A DNA stretch of 64,000 nt from JBCCEJ01 sp039030335 (lineage in GTDB: Bacteria; Pseudomonadota; Gammaproteobacteria; HK1), in contig JBCCEJ010000014.1 in the NCBI GenBank assembly GCA_039030335.1, forward strand, positions 1-64,000, read 5' to 3'. Position 1 is the first letter of the stretch. The number at the start of each line of letters is the position of its first letter. Under the pieces are notes generated by a model, which made no database searches, was not told where the DNA came from, and saw only the letters and a program-made list of their open reading frames with translations. This document shows, one piece after another, positions 8,049 through 17,267 of the stretch. A program made the position numbers and the translations under genes.

Positions 8049-9253
8049 GCGGGCGCGCTATCGACGGACAGGCTGGCCGAGCGGGCGGTAGCCAGTATCG
8101 CCGCGCCTGAGCAGAGGCCACGGTCGAAGTTGATCATGCCAAAACCCGATACCAGGCCGGTGGCGGCATTCGGCACCTGGATCCCAAGCGCCTGCCCCGT
8201 CAGTTGCCGCAACCCTTCGACCAGCCCCAGATAGCCGCCGGCCGCCCCGGCCTGCCCAACGGACAGCTGCCCGCCAGAGGTGTTGTGCGCGAAGGTGCTG
8301 TCGGCCTCGAGTGTGTGGGAGCGAACGAAGGACGCGGCTTCACCCTTGGCGCAAAAACCCAGATCTTCGAACTGCATCATGCAGATGACCGGGTAGTCGT
8401 CGTAAGTTTCGACGAAATCGATCTGCGCGGGTTTCACGCCTGCCATGGCGTAGAGTTCGTCGACATCCATCGCCCAACCGCCGCGCATCTGAATGGGATC
8501 GTCGGGAAAGGCGTTATGCCGTTCGATGGTCGAGAGGACGTGTACGGCCGGCAAGCCGGCCGCGCGCGCATCCGCCTCGCGCATGACGAGGAATGCTTCT
8601 GCACCAGCCACCGGCATCACGCAGTCGAACAGCGCGATCGGATCTGAGATCGGGCGCGCGGCCAGGTATTCATCCAGAGTGAGCGGTTTCTTCATGATCG
8701 CGTGCGGAAACGCCAGCGCGTTGTTGCGTTGCGCGACGCAGATGCGGCCGAAGTCGGCGCGCTCGGCGCCGTAGCGTCGCATGTAGTGATCGGTCAGCAA
8801 CGCAAAACACGCGTTCGGTCCGCCCGAACCGTACGGATAGGAAGCATCCTGCGCAAACCGGCTGAAGCTCGACAGCATGCGCCGAAAGGAATCCACGTGA
8901 TTGGCGTCACCGGCGACGCAGGCGATGACATCCGCGTCGCCGCACTGCACGGCACGCGCCGCGCGGCGTAGGGCGACGACGCCGCTCGCGCCGCCCATCG
9001 GAATGTGATCCAGCCAGCGCGGCGTCAGGCCAAGGTGCTGCACCAGTCCGACCGCGGTATCCGGCGCGAGCGTGAAACTGGACACCGAGAAACCATCGAG
9101 GTCGCGCGACGCGAGACCGGCAGCGCCAAGGGCATCGCCGAGCGCGCGTGCGATCCACCAGTGGGCGGATTCTTTCGAGTACCGCACGTACGGCACGGTC
9201 GTCGGGCATACCGCGACCACGCCGTCATACGCCATGCGATTGGTCTTAGTCAT
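8045..9253 (-). CDS. Thiolase-fold protein, lipid-transfer (Ltp/SCP2-thiolase) type
   Basis: A 402-aa thiolase superfamily member lacking the usual nucleophilic Cys: the equivalent stretch reads MGGASGVVAL with Ala89. The late HNTSGGQLSVG motif (323-333) and a YDDYP segment (284-288) are those of Ltp-type proteins. In steroid side-chain breakdown, Ltp proteins pair with DUF35 partners and act as retro-aldolases, releasing propionyl- or acetyl-CoA from hydroxyacyl-CoA. The downstream gene, overlapping by an ATGA, encodes a DUF35 protein, matching that pairing. I infer aldolytic C-C cleavage of a CoA thioester rather than thiolysis. The reaction and substrate are not shown by sequence. Confidence 0.85.
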   Translation of the reverse strand: MTKTNRMAYDGVVAVCPTTVPYVRYSKESAHWWIARALGDALGAAGLASRDLDGFSVSSFTLAPDTAVGLVQHLGLTPRWLDHIPMGGASGVVALRRAARAVQCGDADVIACVAGDANHVDSFRRMLSSFSRFAQDASYPYGSGGPNACFALLTDHYMRRYGAERADFGRICVAQRNNALAFPHAIMKKPLTLDEYLAARPISDPIALFDCVMPVAGAEAFLVMREADARAAGLPAVHVLSTIERHNAFPDDPIQMRGGWAMDVDELYAMAGVKPAQIDFVETYDDYPVICMMQFEDLGFCAKGEAASFVRSHTLEADSTFAHNTSGGQLSVGQAGAAGGYLGLVEGLRQLTGQALGIQVPNAATGLVSGFGMINFDRGLCSGAAILATARSASLSVDSAPA

Positions 9254-9263
9254 GCCGGTGTCG

Positions 9264-10907
9264 TCAACCGCGCTTCTTCAAGTGCCGCACGTCGACGGTG
9301 TCCGGTGCCGTCACGAGGTCGGCGGCCAGCGACTTCAACTGGCCGCGCTGAATCTTCTGCGTGGACGTGAGCGGCAAGGCATCGACTAGGGCGACGTAAC
9401 CGGGCGCTTTGTAGTAGGCCAGCTGCTCGAGCGACCAGCCAACGAGACGCCCGGCAAACGCCTGACGGTCATCTACCACGCCCGGCGCCGCTACTATGCA
9501 CGCGAACACTTCGTCGCCGCGCACCGGATCAGGCACCGCCGCGACGGCGACCGCGCTGACCTCGGGATGCCGGTTCAGCACGGATTCGACTTCCACCGCG
9601 GCGATGTTCTCGCCGCTGCGCCGGATCACGTTTTTCTTGCGGTCGACGAACACCAGATCGCCGTCAGCGTCGCGCTGTACGACATCACCAGTGTGGAACC
9701 AGCCGTCTGCCCACGCCGCGGCCGTGGCTTGTGGATCTTTGTAGTACTCGCTGAAAAAGCCGTAACGCGGCTCCGGGCCCGCGCGACGCACGAGCAGTTC
9801 GCCGGGTTCGTCGTCGTCGGCTTCCCGTCCATCATCGGTTACCAGGCGCACTTCAATATCCGGTGCCGGGCGGCCAAAACAATTGCGGCCAATTTTTCGC
9901 GCGCCGTGATTGGCGGCAACTACCGCGCCGTTGCCGGTTTCGGTCATGGCCCACGCTTCGACCAGCGGAAAGCCGAAGCGGGTTTCGAACGGTGCGTGCA
10001 AACGCCGGTCAACGCCAGCCCCAAAACCGAATCGAACATTGTGCTCACGATCGGCCGACGACTCGGGGGCCGCCATCAACATCGTGGGGACAACGCCGAG
10101 ATAATGCACGCAGGTCGCGCCGCTCGCGCGCACGCTGTCCCACCACGTGCTCGGATGAAACCGATCGAGTACGCAAAGCGTGCCGCCGACGGCGATCATC
10201 GCGAGCGTCGAGCACGCCATCGCATTCATATGGAAGAGCGGCAGCGGCGTCAGCATGCGCTCCCCGCGCTCATCGATCGCACAAAGCCCACCGGTGGTGC
10301 TGTACCAATGCCCGCAGTTCAGAAAATAGAGGTTGGAGAGCACGCACCCTTTCGGTGTGCCGGTGGTGCCGGACGTGTAGAGCATCGCCGCTTCCCGGCG
10401 TAATGGCTCTACCGCCGAGGGCGCTGGCGACTTCACCGCGCTCGGAACTGCGCCGCCTCGAGCGACGCCCTCAGCGATGATATGGCAGTTGATGCCAGCA
10501 GACTCGCAGGCGGTTTCGAGATCGGCAACCCGCGACTCGACGGCGATCGCGAGCACCGGTTCAGCGTGACCGAAGATATAGGTCAGTTCGGCCGCGCGCA
10601 GATCGGGATTGACGGGAATGACCGAAATGCCGAGTGCATTGAATGCCAACCAAAACCAGAAGAACGCCGGACGGTTCTCGACCAATAACGCGACTCTGTG
10701 CCCTTCGCCATAACCGGCGGCGCAAAGCTTCGCTTTGAGTGATTGTGTTTGTCCAAGCACCTCGGCGTAGGTCAGGTCGCCCGCGCCGATGCCGTAAACG
10801 TTTGCCGTCTCTTCGAGTACATGAAGAAACGCGCGATCGGGGAAACGTGCGGCCGTGGCCGCAAATGCATCGTAAACCGTGCTGTTTGGACCGAAAGCAA
10901 TGGACAC
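9264..10907 (-). CDS. AMP-forming acyl-CoA synthetase / ligase
   Basis: A 547-aa ANL-superfamily enzyme that adenylates a carboxylic acid and transfers it to CoA. The P-loop YTSGTTGTPKG, the later WAMTETGNGA and the hinge/lysine region VFVDRKKNVIRRSGENI are all readable. The start is a GTG at 10907, 11 bases after the stop of the dioxygenase beta subunit; no strong Shine-Dalgarno site is visible, so translation may depend on coupling. Its position between the dioxygenase and the Ltp/DUF35 pair suggests it makes the CoA ester those proteins act on. Substrate class (aromatic, fatty or steroid acid) cannot be set. Confidence 0.88.
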   Translation of the reverse strand: MSIAFGPNSTVYDAFAATAARFPDRAFLHVLEETANVYGIGAGDLTYAEVLGQTQSLKAKLCAAGYGEGHRVALLVENRPAFFWFWLAFNALGISVIPVNPDLRAAELTYIFGHAEPVLAIAVESRVADLETACESAGINCHIIAEGVARGGAVPSAVKSPAPSAVEPLRREAAMLYTSGTTGTPKGCVLSNLYFLNCGHWYSTTGGLCAIDERGERMLTPLPLFHMNAMACSTLAMIAVGGTLCVLDRFHPSTWWDSVRASGATCVHYLGVVPTMLMAAPESSADREHNVRFGFGAGVDRRLHAPFETRFGFPLVEAWAMTETGNGAVVAANHGARKIGRNCFGRPAPDIEVRLVTDDGREADDDEPGELLVRRAGPEPRYGFFSEYYKDPQATAAAWADGWFHTGDVVQRDADGDLVFVDRKKNVIRRSGENIAAVEVESVLNRHPEVSAVAVAAVPDPVRGDEVFACIVAAPGVVDDRQAFAGRLVGWSLEQLAYYKAPGYVALVDALPLTSTQKIQRGQLKSLAADLVTAPDTVDVRHLKKRG

Positions 10908-10918
10908 GTGTAGCGCTT

Positions 10919-11401
10919 TTACATCATCAGCTGAATGTTGCCGAACGCAGCGTCGCAGTTTACGAGATCGACGCGCTTCAGCGCGATTTTGAAAGCCCCG
11001 TCTTCACGAATCAGTTCGTGACGGGCCCAGCCGGCATAAAGCTCCTGATCGTCCAGACGCGTTTCCACGTAGTGAAACGCCGTCGTGACCACAAACACAT
11101 TGGCGTCCTCGTCGGCCTCGTCCACCGCCGGCCAGGCCAACAGATGATGGCCCCGGCTTGGCGGATACTGAGAGAACGTGCGTGCGCCTTCGAGCCGCCG
11201 CACGCGCAGTGTCAGCATGAAGAGATCCTCATACAGCAACGACGTCACGTGTTTCGGGTCAGTCTGCCCCGGTTCCAACGGCATCCAGTACACGCCGTCT
11301 TTGGCGAACAGCTGAAGCCACTCGTCGAAATGACCTTCGTCGAGTAAACGGGCTTCGCGGTAGACGAAGTCGCGCAGTTCTTCGCGCAACGCCGCGCTCA
11401 T
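10919..11401 (-). CDS. Aromatic ring-hydroxylating dioxygenase beta subunit
   Basis: A 160-aa small subunit of the NTF2-like / ring-hydroxylating dioxygenase beta family. FVYREARLLDEGHFDEWLQLF near the N-terminus and a central RRLEGARTFSQYPPSR segment are typical. It carries no metal and is structural, forming an alpha3-beta3 hexamer with the Rieske subunit. The ATG at 11401 is chosen because it overlaps the alpha-subunit stop (ATGA); an upstream in-frame start would extend into alpha and add a His/Asp-rich tail. No dedicated ferredoxin or reductase gene is next to the pair, so electrons must come from elsewhere. Confidence 0.9.
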   Translation of the reverse strand: MSAALREELRDFVYREARLLDEGHFDEWLQLFAKDGVYWMPLEPGQTDPKHVTSLLYEDLFMLTLRVRRLEGARTFSQYPPSRGHHLLAWPAVDEADEDANVFVVTTAFHYVETRLDDQELYAGWARHELIREDGAFKIALKRVDLVNCDAAFGNIQLMM

Positions 11402-12732
11402 GCCGCGGTGTCCGTCATCGTCATGGTCATGTAGCGCACCCACGCGCGGAATTGATTGCGCATCTGACGTTCCGTCGTGCCGCGCTCAACGCCCTCGACG
11501 GTGTGCTCCTCTTCCTCGGAATAGAGCCGCGCCACGTTGACCCACGGATTGGCATTTGCGGCAAGTCCCATCTGTGCACGCTCGTACATTTCGAGATCAT
11601 CGTGCCCGACGATCGAAGTCGGCGCGTTGATCAGCCGGTTGTACATGGCCGTTCGCTCCAACAGCATGTCGGGCGCGTCGACGAGCCGGTAGATAAAGCT
11701 CTCGACGAGCGTCCGGTCGGCCGCGAGCGGCTTGAACACCCGCAGTTGCTGGATCGGGCCCTTGATCATGATGTTCGGGAAATACACCGTGTTGTGGCGA
11801 TTCTCACCGAGGATGGCCTGCGCGCGCTGTTCGCCATACGCCGCCACCATCTGATCGTAGTAACCGGGAATGGCCGAGTAGTCCGAGTGAATGGAATGGT
11901 GCACGCCCGTGTGTCCATGTCCGTGATCCCAGACCCGGATGCCCATCTCATCAAAGAACTCGTAGCGCGACGCAAACGGCGCGATCACCTCGACGGCCAT
12001 CGGCTTGCGCCCATCCTCGGGCTGTTCCCACTGCTCCCATAGCTTCACGGCCGTGCCGGCCGATGACTCGTGTGCAACCATCGGATGACAGGTGTCGGTC
12101 TGGTTCTCGACCAGCATCTTCCAGTTACAGCGGTGCATATACCGAAGCGGCGGGCCAGCCACTTCGAGGCGACCGACGGGGGATCGATCCACCATGTTGT
12201 CGATCGACGACAACGAATCGCCGAAGAAGGTCTCGAAGTCTTCGCCCGCGTCATTGAGTTTCGCGAAAACGAAACCGCGGTAGTTCCGTACGTGCCGTAC
12301 CGGCGTCATGCCGTTGGCCGCACCGGAATGCTCGAAGCCCGTGTTGTCATAGCCATCCCGCAACGGGATGGCGTACAGACAGCCGTCCGTTTTGTAGGTC
12401 CAGGCGTGATAGGGACATCGAAAGAAACGTCCGGTGTTGCCGCTGGGGCTCGATACCAGTTGAGTCCCCTTGTGCGCACAGCGGTTGTACAGCACACGAA
12501 CGGTATCGTCCTCATGGCGCACCATGACGACCGGCTGCAGGCCGATTTCGGTGGTGATGTAGTCGCCGCGGTTCGGCACCTGCGAGTCGTGCGCCACGAA
12601 CACCCACGTATTCGCGAACAGATGCGCCATCTCCAGTTGGAATACGGACTCGTCGACGTAAACGTCGCGATGCACTTCACCGGGCCTGACCAGCGCGGCG
12701 ACCCCGGCGATGTCCAGCGTTGCATTGCTCAC
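11398..12732 (-). CDS. Aromatic ring-hydroxylating dioxygenase alpha subunit (Rieske)
   Basis: A 444-aa catalytic subunit. The Rieske [2Fe-2S] ligands are C85-x-H87 and C106-x2-H109 (CAHKG and CPYHAW). The mononuclear iron site shows the N210/D213 bridge and H216, H221 in NQTDTCHPMVAH. These residues support dihydroxylation or monooxygenation of a ring or N-/O-alkyl substrate using O2 and NAD(P)H-derived electrons. The start is GTG at 12732 with a GGGAG site 8 bases upstream. It heads the long minus-strand operon, and its stop overlaps the beta-subunit start. The 248 bases upstream to the next gene probably hold the operon promoter. Confidence 0.92.
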   Translation of the reverse strand: MSNATLDIAGVAALVRPGEVHRDVYVDESVFQLEMAHLFANTWVFVAHDSQVPNRGDYITTEIGLQPVVMVRHEDDTVRVLYNRCAHKGTQLVSSPSGNTGRFFRCPYHAWTYKTDGCLYAIPLRDGYDNTGFEHSGAANGMTPVRHVRNYRGFVFAKLNDAGEDFETFFGDSLSSIDNMVDRSPVGRLEVAGPPLRYMHRCNWKMLVENQTDTCHPMVAHESSAGTAVKLWEQWEQPEDGRKPMAVEVIAPFASRYEFFDEMGIRVWDHGHGHTGVHHSIHSDYSAIPGYYDQMVAAYGEQRAQAILGENRHNTVYFPNIMIKGPIQQLRVFKPLAADRTLVESFIYRLVDAPDMLLERTAMYNRLINAPTSIVGHDDLEMYERAQMGLAANANPWVNVARLYSEEEEHTVEGVERGTTERQMRNQFRAWVRYMTMTMTDTAA

Positions 12733-12980
12733 ACAGATTTCTCCCGCTGCTCGGTGACGACCGACGCTACGCAGATGCGACGTTACCCGACAATCGATTC
12801 GGCACGGCAGCAGGCGCTGCGATCGTCAGCGTCGACGGACTTGGCCGGTCCGGGCCCGTTGCGCTGCCCGGATTGTAGAGCGTGCATCAGCCTTTGCGCA
12901 GTCACTCCATTTCGGTAGGTCGGTGGCATGGCGCGCCGCTCGCGGACAAAGCGCGGCTACCGATACCGGCCCAACGAGCT

Positions 12981-14780
12981 TCAATCCCGGGTCAAGAGTC
13001 GAAGAGCGGAGAATTTGCGGTCATCGTTCAGCCGTACTTCCAGCCAAACCGCGCCGCGCTCGCACGAGAGCCGCCAACGGCCGTGATGCTGACCATCACC
13101 AGCCGTGTAGTCGCCGAGCGCGGACGGCCGGTTGGAAGCGCGCACGACGGCGATGTCGGCCAGCGTGGACGGAAGTTCGGCCGGGTCGCTCAACAACGCC
13201 GCCAGCCGCTCAGACATCGTCGCCCAGTCCTCTGCCAGCACCACGGCAGCGGCCGCCTCCGCGTGTTCGACAAGGCTTTCAGATGGAAACGCATGCGCGG
13301 TCAGGCGCAGAAATTGCACGCGCGCCGGCACTAACGGCGACAGCGTCATCCAGACGTGGCACCAGCCGCGCGGCCCCGCGACGCGCCATTCTCCCCGCAG
13401 CCAGTTGGTGGCGTTGATCGGCCCGCTCTCACCGGTTGGAGTGCCGATCTGCGCGCGCACATCTCGCAGGCGTTCAAGCCAGTGAGCTTCGTCGCAGTCG
13501 AGCATGAAGTTGTCGGCGAAGAGACTCTCCGCCAAGGCTGGGTCCCAGCTTTGCAGGAGGCGGTTTACGCCATCTTGCGCCGCCAGCAAGGCGCTGCTGG
13601 CACGCCGACGGCGAGGCAGCGGCTCGGCGCTCAGGCGCAACGTTTCGAGCGCCTGTTCCGCTACTCCACCGAGCGGCGCGTAGGTGCGGTTGCCGAGCGC
13701 GACCACCCCGAAGCCGAATTCCGGCAACCATCGCATATGCGATCCATAGCCCGGCACCCCACCGCTGTGCCCCGCGCTCCAGTGACTGCCACGGTCCTGC
13801 ATCTGCAGGCCCAGCCCGTAGCCGTACTGGGTTGCGCCGTTCCGCTCGCCAGCCCGTACAAGCAGTCGCCGGCGCCGTTCCGCGGTTTGGATGCGCATCA
13901 TCTCGCGCAAACTGCGCCGCGCGAGCGGCCCATGGTCGGGCGCGTCACGCGCAGGGTGGGCAGACAGAAACAAACCGATCCATCTGGCCAGGTCGAACAC
14001 GGTTGAGAAGAGCCCGGCAAAGGCCACGACATCGCCTCCGCAGGGCAAGCGCTCTTCCTCCTTCCACACCCCATCTTCGTGACGCTGACCCGGCGCCAGC
14101 CGATCGGGCGCGACATCGGCCTCATCCCAGCACGTATCACGCATGCCGAGCGGCTCGAGAAGCTGTTCGGTGATGTACGCGGGCGCCTCCACGCCCGTCA
14201 CGTTATGGATGACCCCGCCGAGCAGGATGTAAGCAAGATTCGTGTACTCGAAGTGTTCACCAGGAGCGCTCGACCAGCTGATACCGGGCGCAAGAAGTGC
14301 CGACATCTCCGCATTGGTCCGGTAAAGCTGGCGGTCTGCCCACGGATCGTCCTGCGGCCAGCCGGCGTTCATCGCCAGCAGATGACGCAATGTGAGCGGC
14401 GGCGAATCGTCAGTGGGAGCCGATACTCTGCCGAGTTCCGGGAGATAGGCATGCGCCGGGTCGTCCAGGCGCAGTCGCCCTTCGTCGCGGAGCTTAAGTA
14501 CTGCTGCCGCGGCGAAGCTCTTCGTCATCGACGCAATGCGATAGACGGTATCGCCGCGCGGCGCCTCGTGGCCATCCGGGCGCCTGACGCCAACCCCGTC
14601 GGCGTATACGCATATGCCGTCGACGATCACGCCAAAGCTGATACCGGGGATGTTCTGCGCGGCCGCGTGCTGCGCGAACATCTCGTGCAACAACGGTGCC
14701 GCGCGCGTCAGCCGTTCGACGCGGTCGGGCTGCACAAAGGCCGGTACCGGCGTCAGCGCATTCGGATGCTGTGACGGCAT
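12981..14780 (-). CDS. Serine beta-lactamase-like hydrolase (class C / EstB-type)
   Basis: A 599-aa protein. Residues 25-400 form a class C beta-lactamase/esterase fold with S84-M-T-K87 (SxxK), Y179-T-N181 (YxN) and a late HSGG motif. There is no obvious signal peptide, so a cytoplasmic esterase, lactonase or peptidase is more likely than a drug-resistance enzyme. The final ~180 residues are an additional domain I do not recognise, making it longer than typical EstB proteins. The start is set by GGAGG a few bases before the ATG. It is divergent from the luciferase-like gene at 14974, the two sharing a ~190-base intergenic region. Confidence 0.85.
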   Translation of the reverse strand: MPSQHPNALTPVPAFVQPDRVERLTRAAPLLHEMFAQHAAAQNIPGISFGVIVDGICVYADGVGVRRPDGHEAPRGDTVYRIASMTKSFAAAAVLKLRDEGRLRLDDPAHAYLPELGRVSAPTDDSPPLTLRHLLAMNAGWPQDDPWADRQLYRTNAEMSALLAPGISWSSAPGEHFEYTNLAYILLGGVIHNVTGVEAPAYITEQLLEPLGMRDTCWDEADVAPDRLAPGQRHEDGVWKEEERLPCGGDVVAFAGLFSTVFDLARWIGLFLSAHPARDAPDHGPLARRSLREMMRIQTAERRRRLLVRAGERNGATQYGYGLGLQMQDRGSHWSAGHSGGVPGYGSHMRWLPEFGFGVVALGNRTYAPLGGVAEQALETLRLSAEPLPRRRRASSALLAAQDGVNRLLQSWDPALAESLFADNFMLDCDEAHWLERLRDVRAQIGTPTGESGPINATNWLRGEWRVAGPRGWCHVWMTLSPLVPARVQFLRLTAHAFPSESLVEHAEAAAAVVLAEDWATMSERLAALLSDPAELPSTLADIAVVRASNRPSALGDYTAGDGQHHGRWRLSCERGAVWLEVRLNDDRKFSALRLLTRD

Positions 14781-14961
14781 TGTCTGCCTCCGTCGAGGGG
14801 GCGCGGTGAACAGTTGGGTATTGTGCCGCGAACAGCCGGCGCTGACCCACCGGCGCGGCAAACCCTTAAACCGCGCTGGCCGCCGTCGTCGCGCGGCTGC
14901 GCTCTTCGGTCGTGTACAGTAGTCGTAACCTGGTTGCCCCGACGCCGAACGCACCAACCCC

Positions 14962-14967
14962 AAGGAG
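14962..14967 (+). promoter_or_regulatory. Ribosome binding site AAGGAG selecting a GTG start
   Basis: AAGGAG directly abuts an ATG at 14968, leaving no spacer, but is 6 bases before a GTG at 14974. Normal spacing favours the GTG as the true start of the monooxygenase gene. Confidence 0.65.
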
Positions 14968-14973
14968 ATGTCC

Positions 14974-16320
14974 GTGGCTCGCGAGATGGTTCTGATCGGT
15001 TTCCTGCAGGCCCAAAACTGCTCGAACTATCCCGCCGCCTGGCGTCATCCCGATGCGGCGCGGGATTTCATGGACGTGCGCTACTACCAGCGCATCGCCC
15101 GTACGCTGGAAGATGGGAAATTTCACCTGGCGTTCTTCGATGATCGCCTGGCGATGCCCGACATCTACGGGTCCGATCACGCCGAGTCCGTGCGCAACGG
15201 CGTACGCGTCGTGAAGATGGACCCGGTCCCGATCATGGCAGCGATGGGCGCCGTCACCGACTCGCTGGGTCTCGGCGCGACCTGTTCGACAACCTACTAC
15301 GAACCGTTCCACGTCGCGCGCACCTTCGCCACGCTGGATCTGATGACGGCCGGGCGCGCCGGTTGGAACGTCGTCACCTCGCTGAACGACTCCGAGGCGC
15401 AGAACATGGGGGCCGACGGCGCGCTGGAACACGACCGCCGCTACGATCGCGCCGATGAGTTCATGCGTGTGGTCATGGGCCATTGGCATTCGTGGGCACC
15501 GGACGCCGTCAAACTGGACCGAGCCAACGGTATCTTCGCCGACCCGGATCGGGTAACCCGCCTCGACCATACCGGCGAGTGGTTCAAGTCGCGCGGGCCT
15601 TTTACCGTGCCGCCCTCCCAACAAGGTCACCCATTGGTCATTCAGGCCGGGCAAAGCGGCCGCGGGCGCCGCTTTGCGATCGAGTGGGGCGAGCTCATCT
15701 TCGCGATCTTTCCGTCCAAGGAATTCGGGCAAAAAATAATGGGCGAAATGCGCGCGGAGGCGGCCGCCCAGGGCCGCGATCCAAGTAGTTTCAGAGTCGC
15801 TCCCGCCGTCTACGTGACAGTGGGGGAAACGGACGCGCTGGCACAGGAAAAGGCGGCACTCGCGGCGAGCCTTGCCGAGCCTATCGATACGCTCGCCCTG
15901 CTATCGGAAGTGCTGAACTTCGACTTCGGTTCGAAAGGCATGGACGAGCCATTCACGGACGCGGAACTGGCCGGGATCAGCGGCCTCCAGGCGATTCGCG
16001 ACCGCGTGGTGCGCCAGAGTGGTAAGAGCAATCCGACCGTTGCCGACTTCGTCGAGCACAGCGGTCGGGGCACGCTTCGGGAAGTACCGCACTTCATCGG
16101 ATCGGCCGAAACGGTGGCCGACGGGTTGCAGGACTGGTTTGAAAGCGGTGCATGCGACGGATTCGTACTCGCCGCCACGCACGTCCCGGGAACCTACGAA
16201 GACTTCGTCCGGATGGTCGTGCCGGAACTACAGCGCCGTGGCGTTCATCAGCAGGACTACCGGGCGCGCACGCTGCGCCAGAATCTTGGTTTGCCCGGGC
16301 TCGAATGGCCGCGGACCTGA
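14974..16320 (+). CDS. LLM class flavin-dependent monooxygenase (NtaA/SnaA/DszA type)
   Basis: A 448-aa reduced-flavin monooxygenase of the nitrilotriacetate/dibenzothiophene-sulfone subgroup. Recognisable segments are YYQRIARTLEDGKFHLAFFDD, DPVPIMAAMGAVTDSLGLGAT, the NVVTSLND stretch and VIQAGQSGRGRRFA, all characteristic of this subgroup. Such enzymes take FMNH2 or F420H2 from a separate reductase and open C-N or C-S bonds. Start GTG at 14974 is preferred over the ATG six bases upstream because of ribosome-site spacing. No reductase is adjacent; the flavin reductase at 23131 is a possible but unproven partner. It is a single-gene unit ending in a hairpin. Confidence 0.88.
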   Translation: MAREMVLIGFLQAQNCSNYPAAWRHPDAARDFMDVRYYQRIARTLEDGKFHLAFFDDRLAMPDIYGSDHAESVRNGVRVVKMDPVPIMAAMGAVTDSLGLGATCSTTYYEPFHVARTFATLDLMTAGRAGWNVVTSLNDSEAQNMGADGALEHDRRYDRADEFMRVVMGHWHSWAPDAVKLDRANGIFADPDRVTRLDHTGEWFKSRGPFTVPPSQQGHPLVIQAGQSGRGRRFAIEWGELIFAIFPSKEFGQKIMGEMRAEAAAQGRDPSSFRVAPAVYVTVGETDALAQEKAALAASLAEPIDTLALLSEVLNFDFGSKGMDEPFTDAELAGISGLQAIRDRVVRQSGKSNPTVADFVEHSGRGTLREVPHFIGSAETVADGLQDWFESGACDGFVLAATHVPGTYEDFVRMVVPELQRRGVHQQDYRARTLRQNLGLPGLEWPRT

Positions 16321-16379
16321 CCCACGCAAGCGCCTGACACTGCGCCCCGGCCCTTCGCAGGCATCCGCCGCTACTTCAA

Positions 16380-16401
16380 AGCGCGCCCCTGGTTGCGCGC
16401 T
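16380..16401. terminator. Hairpin between convergent genes
   Basis: Perfect 7-bp inverted repeat (AGCGCGC and GCGCGCT) with an 8-base loop, lying between two convergent stop codons at 16320 and 16420. There is no T-run, so efficiency as an intrinsic terminator is uncertain. Confidence 0.45.
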
Positions 16402-16419
16402 CCTGCTTGCTACAGCGCC

Positions 16420-16935
16420 CTAGTTCAACGCCTTCATGCCGGCGGTAAAGCCGCTGAGTGAAATCGGAATGCCGACGGCATTGGAGTCAGGCGTCGTTTT
16501 GAACCCCACCACGAGTTGCTTGCCGGCCCGCATTGACTTCTGCAGCTTCGCGTCGAGTTCGACGGCCACCTCGCAGCCGGCCTGGCGGCACGCCTGCAAG
16601 ATGAACGGGAACTGCTTGCCGTCATCGACCTTGCCAGCTACGCCAGGGGCCAGAAAGATGCCAAGCGGCAACGTGACGAACAGGCCCACCTTGCGATCCT
16701 TGCCCTGGCCTACCGGTCGCACGACCGCGCGGAGTACCTGCTTGTTGGTCTTCTTGTTCAACACACCCTGGACCAGTGCACAGATGTTCTGATCCGCCGA
16801 AACCGCCTGACACTGAAAAGTCCAGGCACCAAGCTTCTCGCCGACGCGAGGCTTGGCGGTCTGCGCGTCGGCGGCGCTGGCGAATGCCAGCAGGCCAGCG
16901 CATGCGATGAGTGGTGTCAGAAATTTGCGAAACAT
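16420..16935 (-). CDS. Invasion-associated locus B (IalB) family exported protein
   Basis: A 171-aa protein with a clear signal peptide (residues 1-24, cleavage after ADAQ or SAADA). The rest follows the IalB family pattern: GAWTFQC near the start of the mature chain, a NICALVQ segment, and paired cysteines (CRQAGCE) in the second half, consistent with a periplasmic beta-rich fold stabilised by disulfides. The family is widespread in Pseudomonadota; despite the name, most members have no known link to invasion. The start at 16935 has GAGGA about 10 bases upstream. It is divergent from dnaK, with a 332-base intergenic region that carries the heat-shock-type promoter. Confidence 0.82.
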   Translation of the reverse strand: MFRKFLTPLIACAGLLAFASAADAQTAKPRVGEKLGAWTFQCQAVSADQNICALVQGVLNKKTNKQVLRAVVRPVGQGKDRKVGLFVTLPLGIFLAPGVAGKVDDGKQFPFILQACRQAGCEVAVELDAKLQKSMRAGKQLVVGFKTTPDSNAVGIPISLSGFTAGMKALN

Positions 16936-17183
16936 AAAAAGATGTCCTCTACGCAGCTCCGGGCGGGCAACGCAATGCCGTCGTCTCGCCGTAGCTTGGC
17001 ATATGTGAGGCAAGCGTCAACCACGCATCCGAAGTAGTGAAGACACCCGCTCCGTGCCCGATGAGCCGGTTCGACGCTCAGGGCCCGGCGAGACCGTCAA
17101 CGTGGTAGCGCCGCGCGGTCCCGCCACCCGTCAACGCCCAAAGTACCGTGCACCAGGTAGCCACCGGTCGGTTGCAAGGCCGT

Positions 17184-17211
17184 CTTGAAAAGACCGACCA
17201 GACCGCCATGT
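17184..17211 (+). promoter_or_regulatory. Sigma-32-type heat-shock promoter before dnaK
   Basis: CTTGAAA (17184-17190), a 13-base spacer, then CGCCATGT (17204-17211). This matches the RpoH consensus CTTGAAA / CCCCATNT with one mismatch in the -10 half and standard spacing. It would start transcription about 50 bases upstream of the dnaK ATG. I see no CIRCE inverted repeat in the 332-base intergenic region (16936-17267) and nothing else in it that I can name. Confidence 0.7.
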
Positions 17212-17267
17212 CATCCGGCATCAAACGAATTCACTGCGCAATGCGGTGCCCAAGACAGGATCAGCAC

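Noticed and set aside
11909..11925. CCGTGTGTCCATGTCC in the Rieske alpha gene
   Set aside because: Coding coincidence: lacks the TTTCAGA/AGAAGA flank and lies far from the repeat cluster.
12981..14780. AmpC-type antibiotic-resistance beta-lactamase
   Set aside because: No signal peptide and an extra ~180-residue C-terminal domain; fits EstB-like esterases better.
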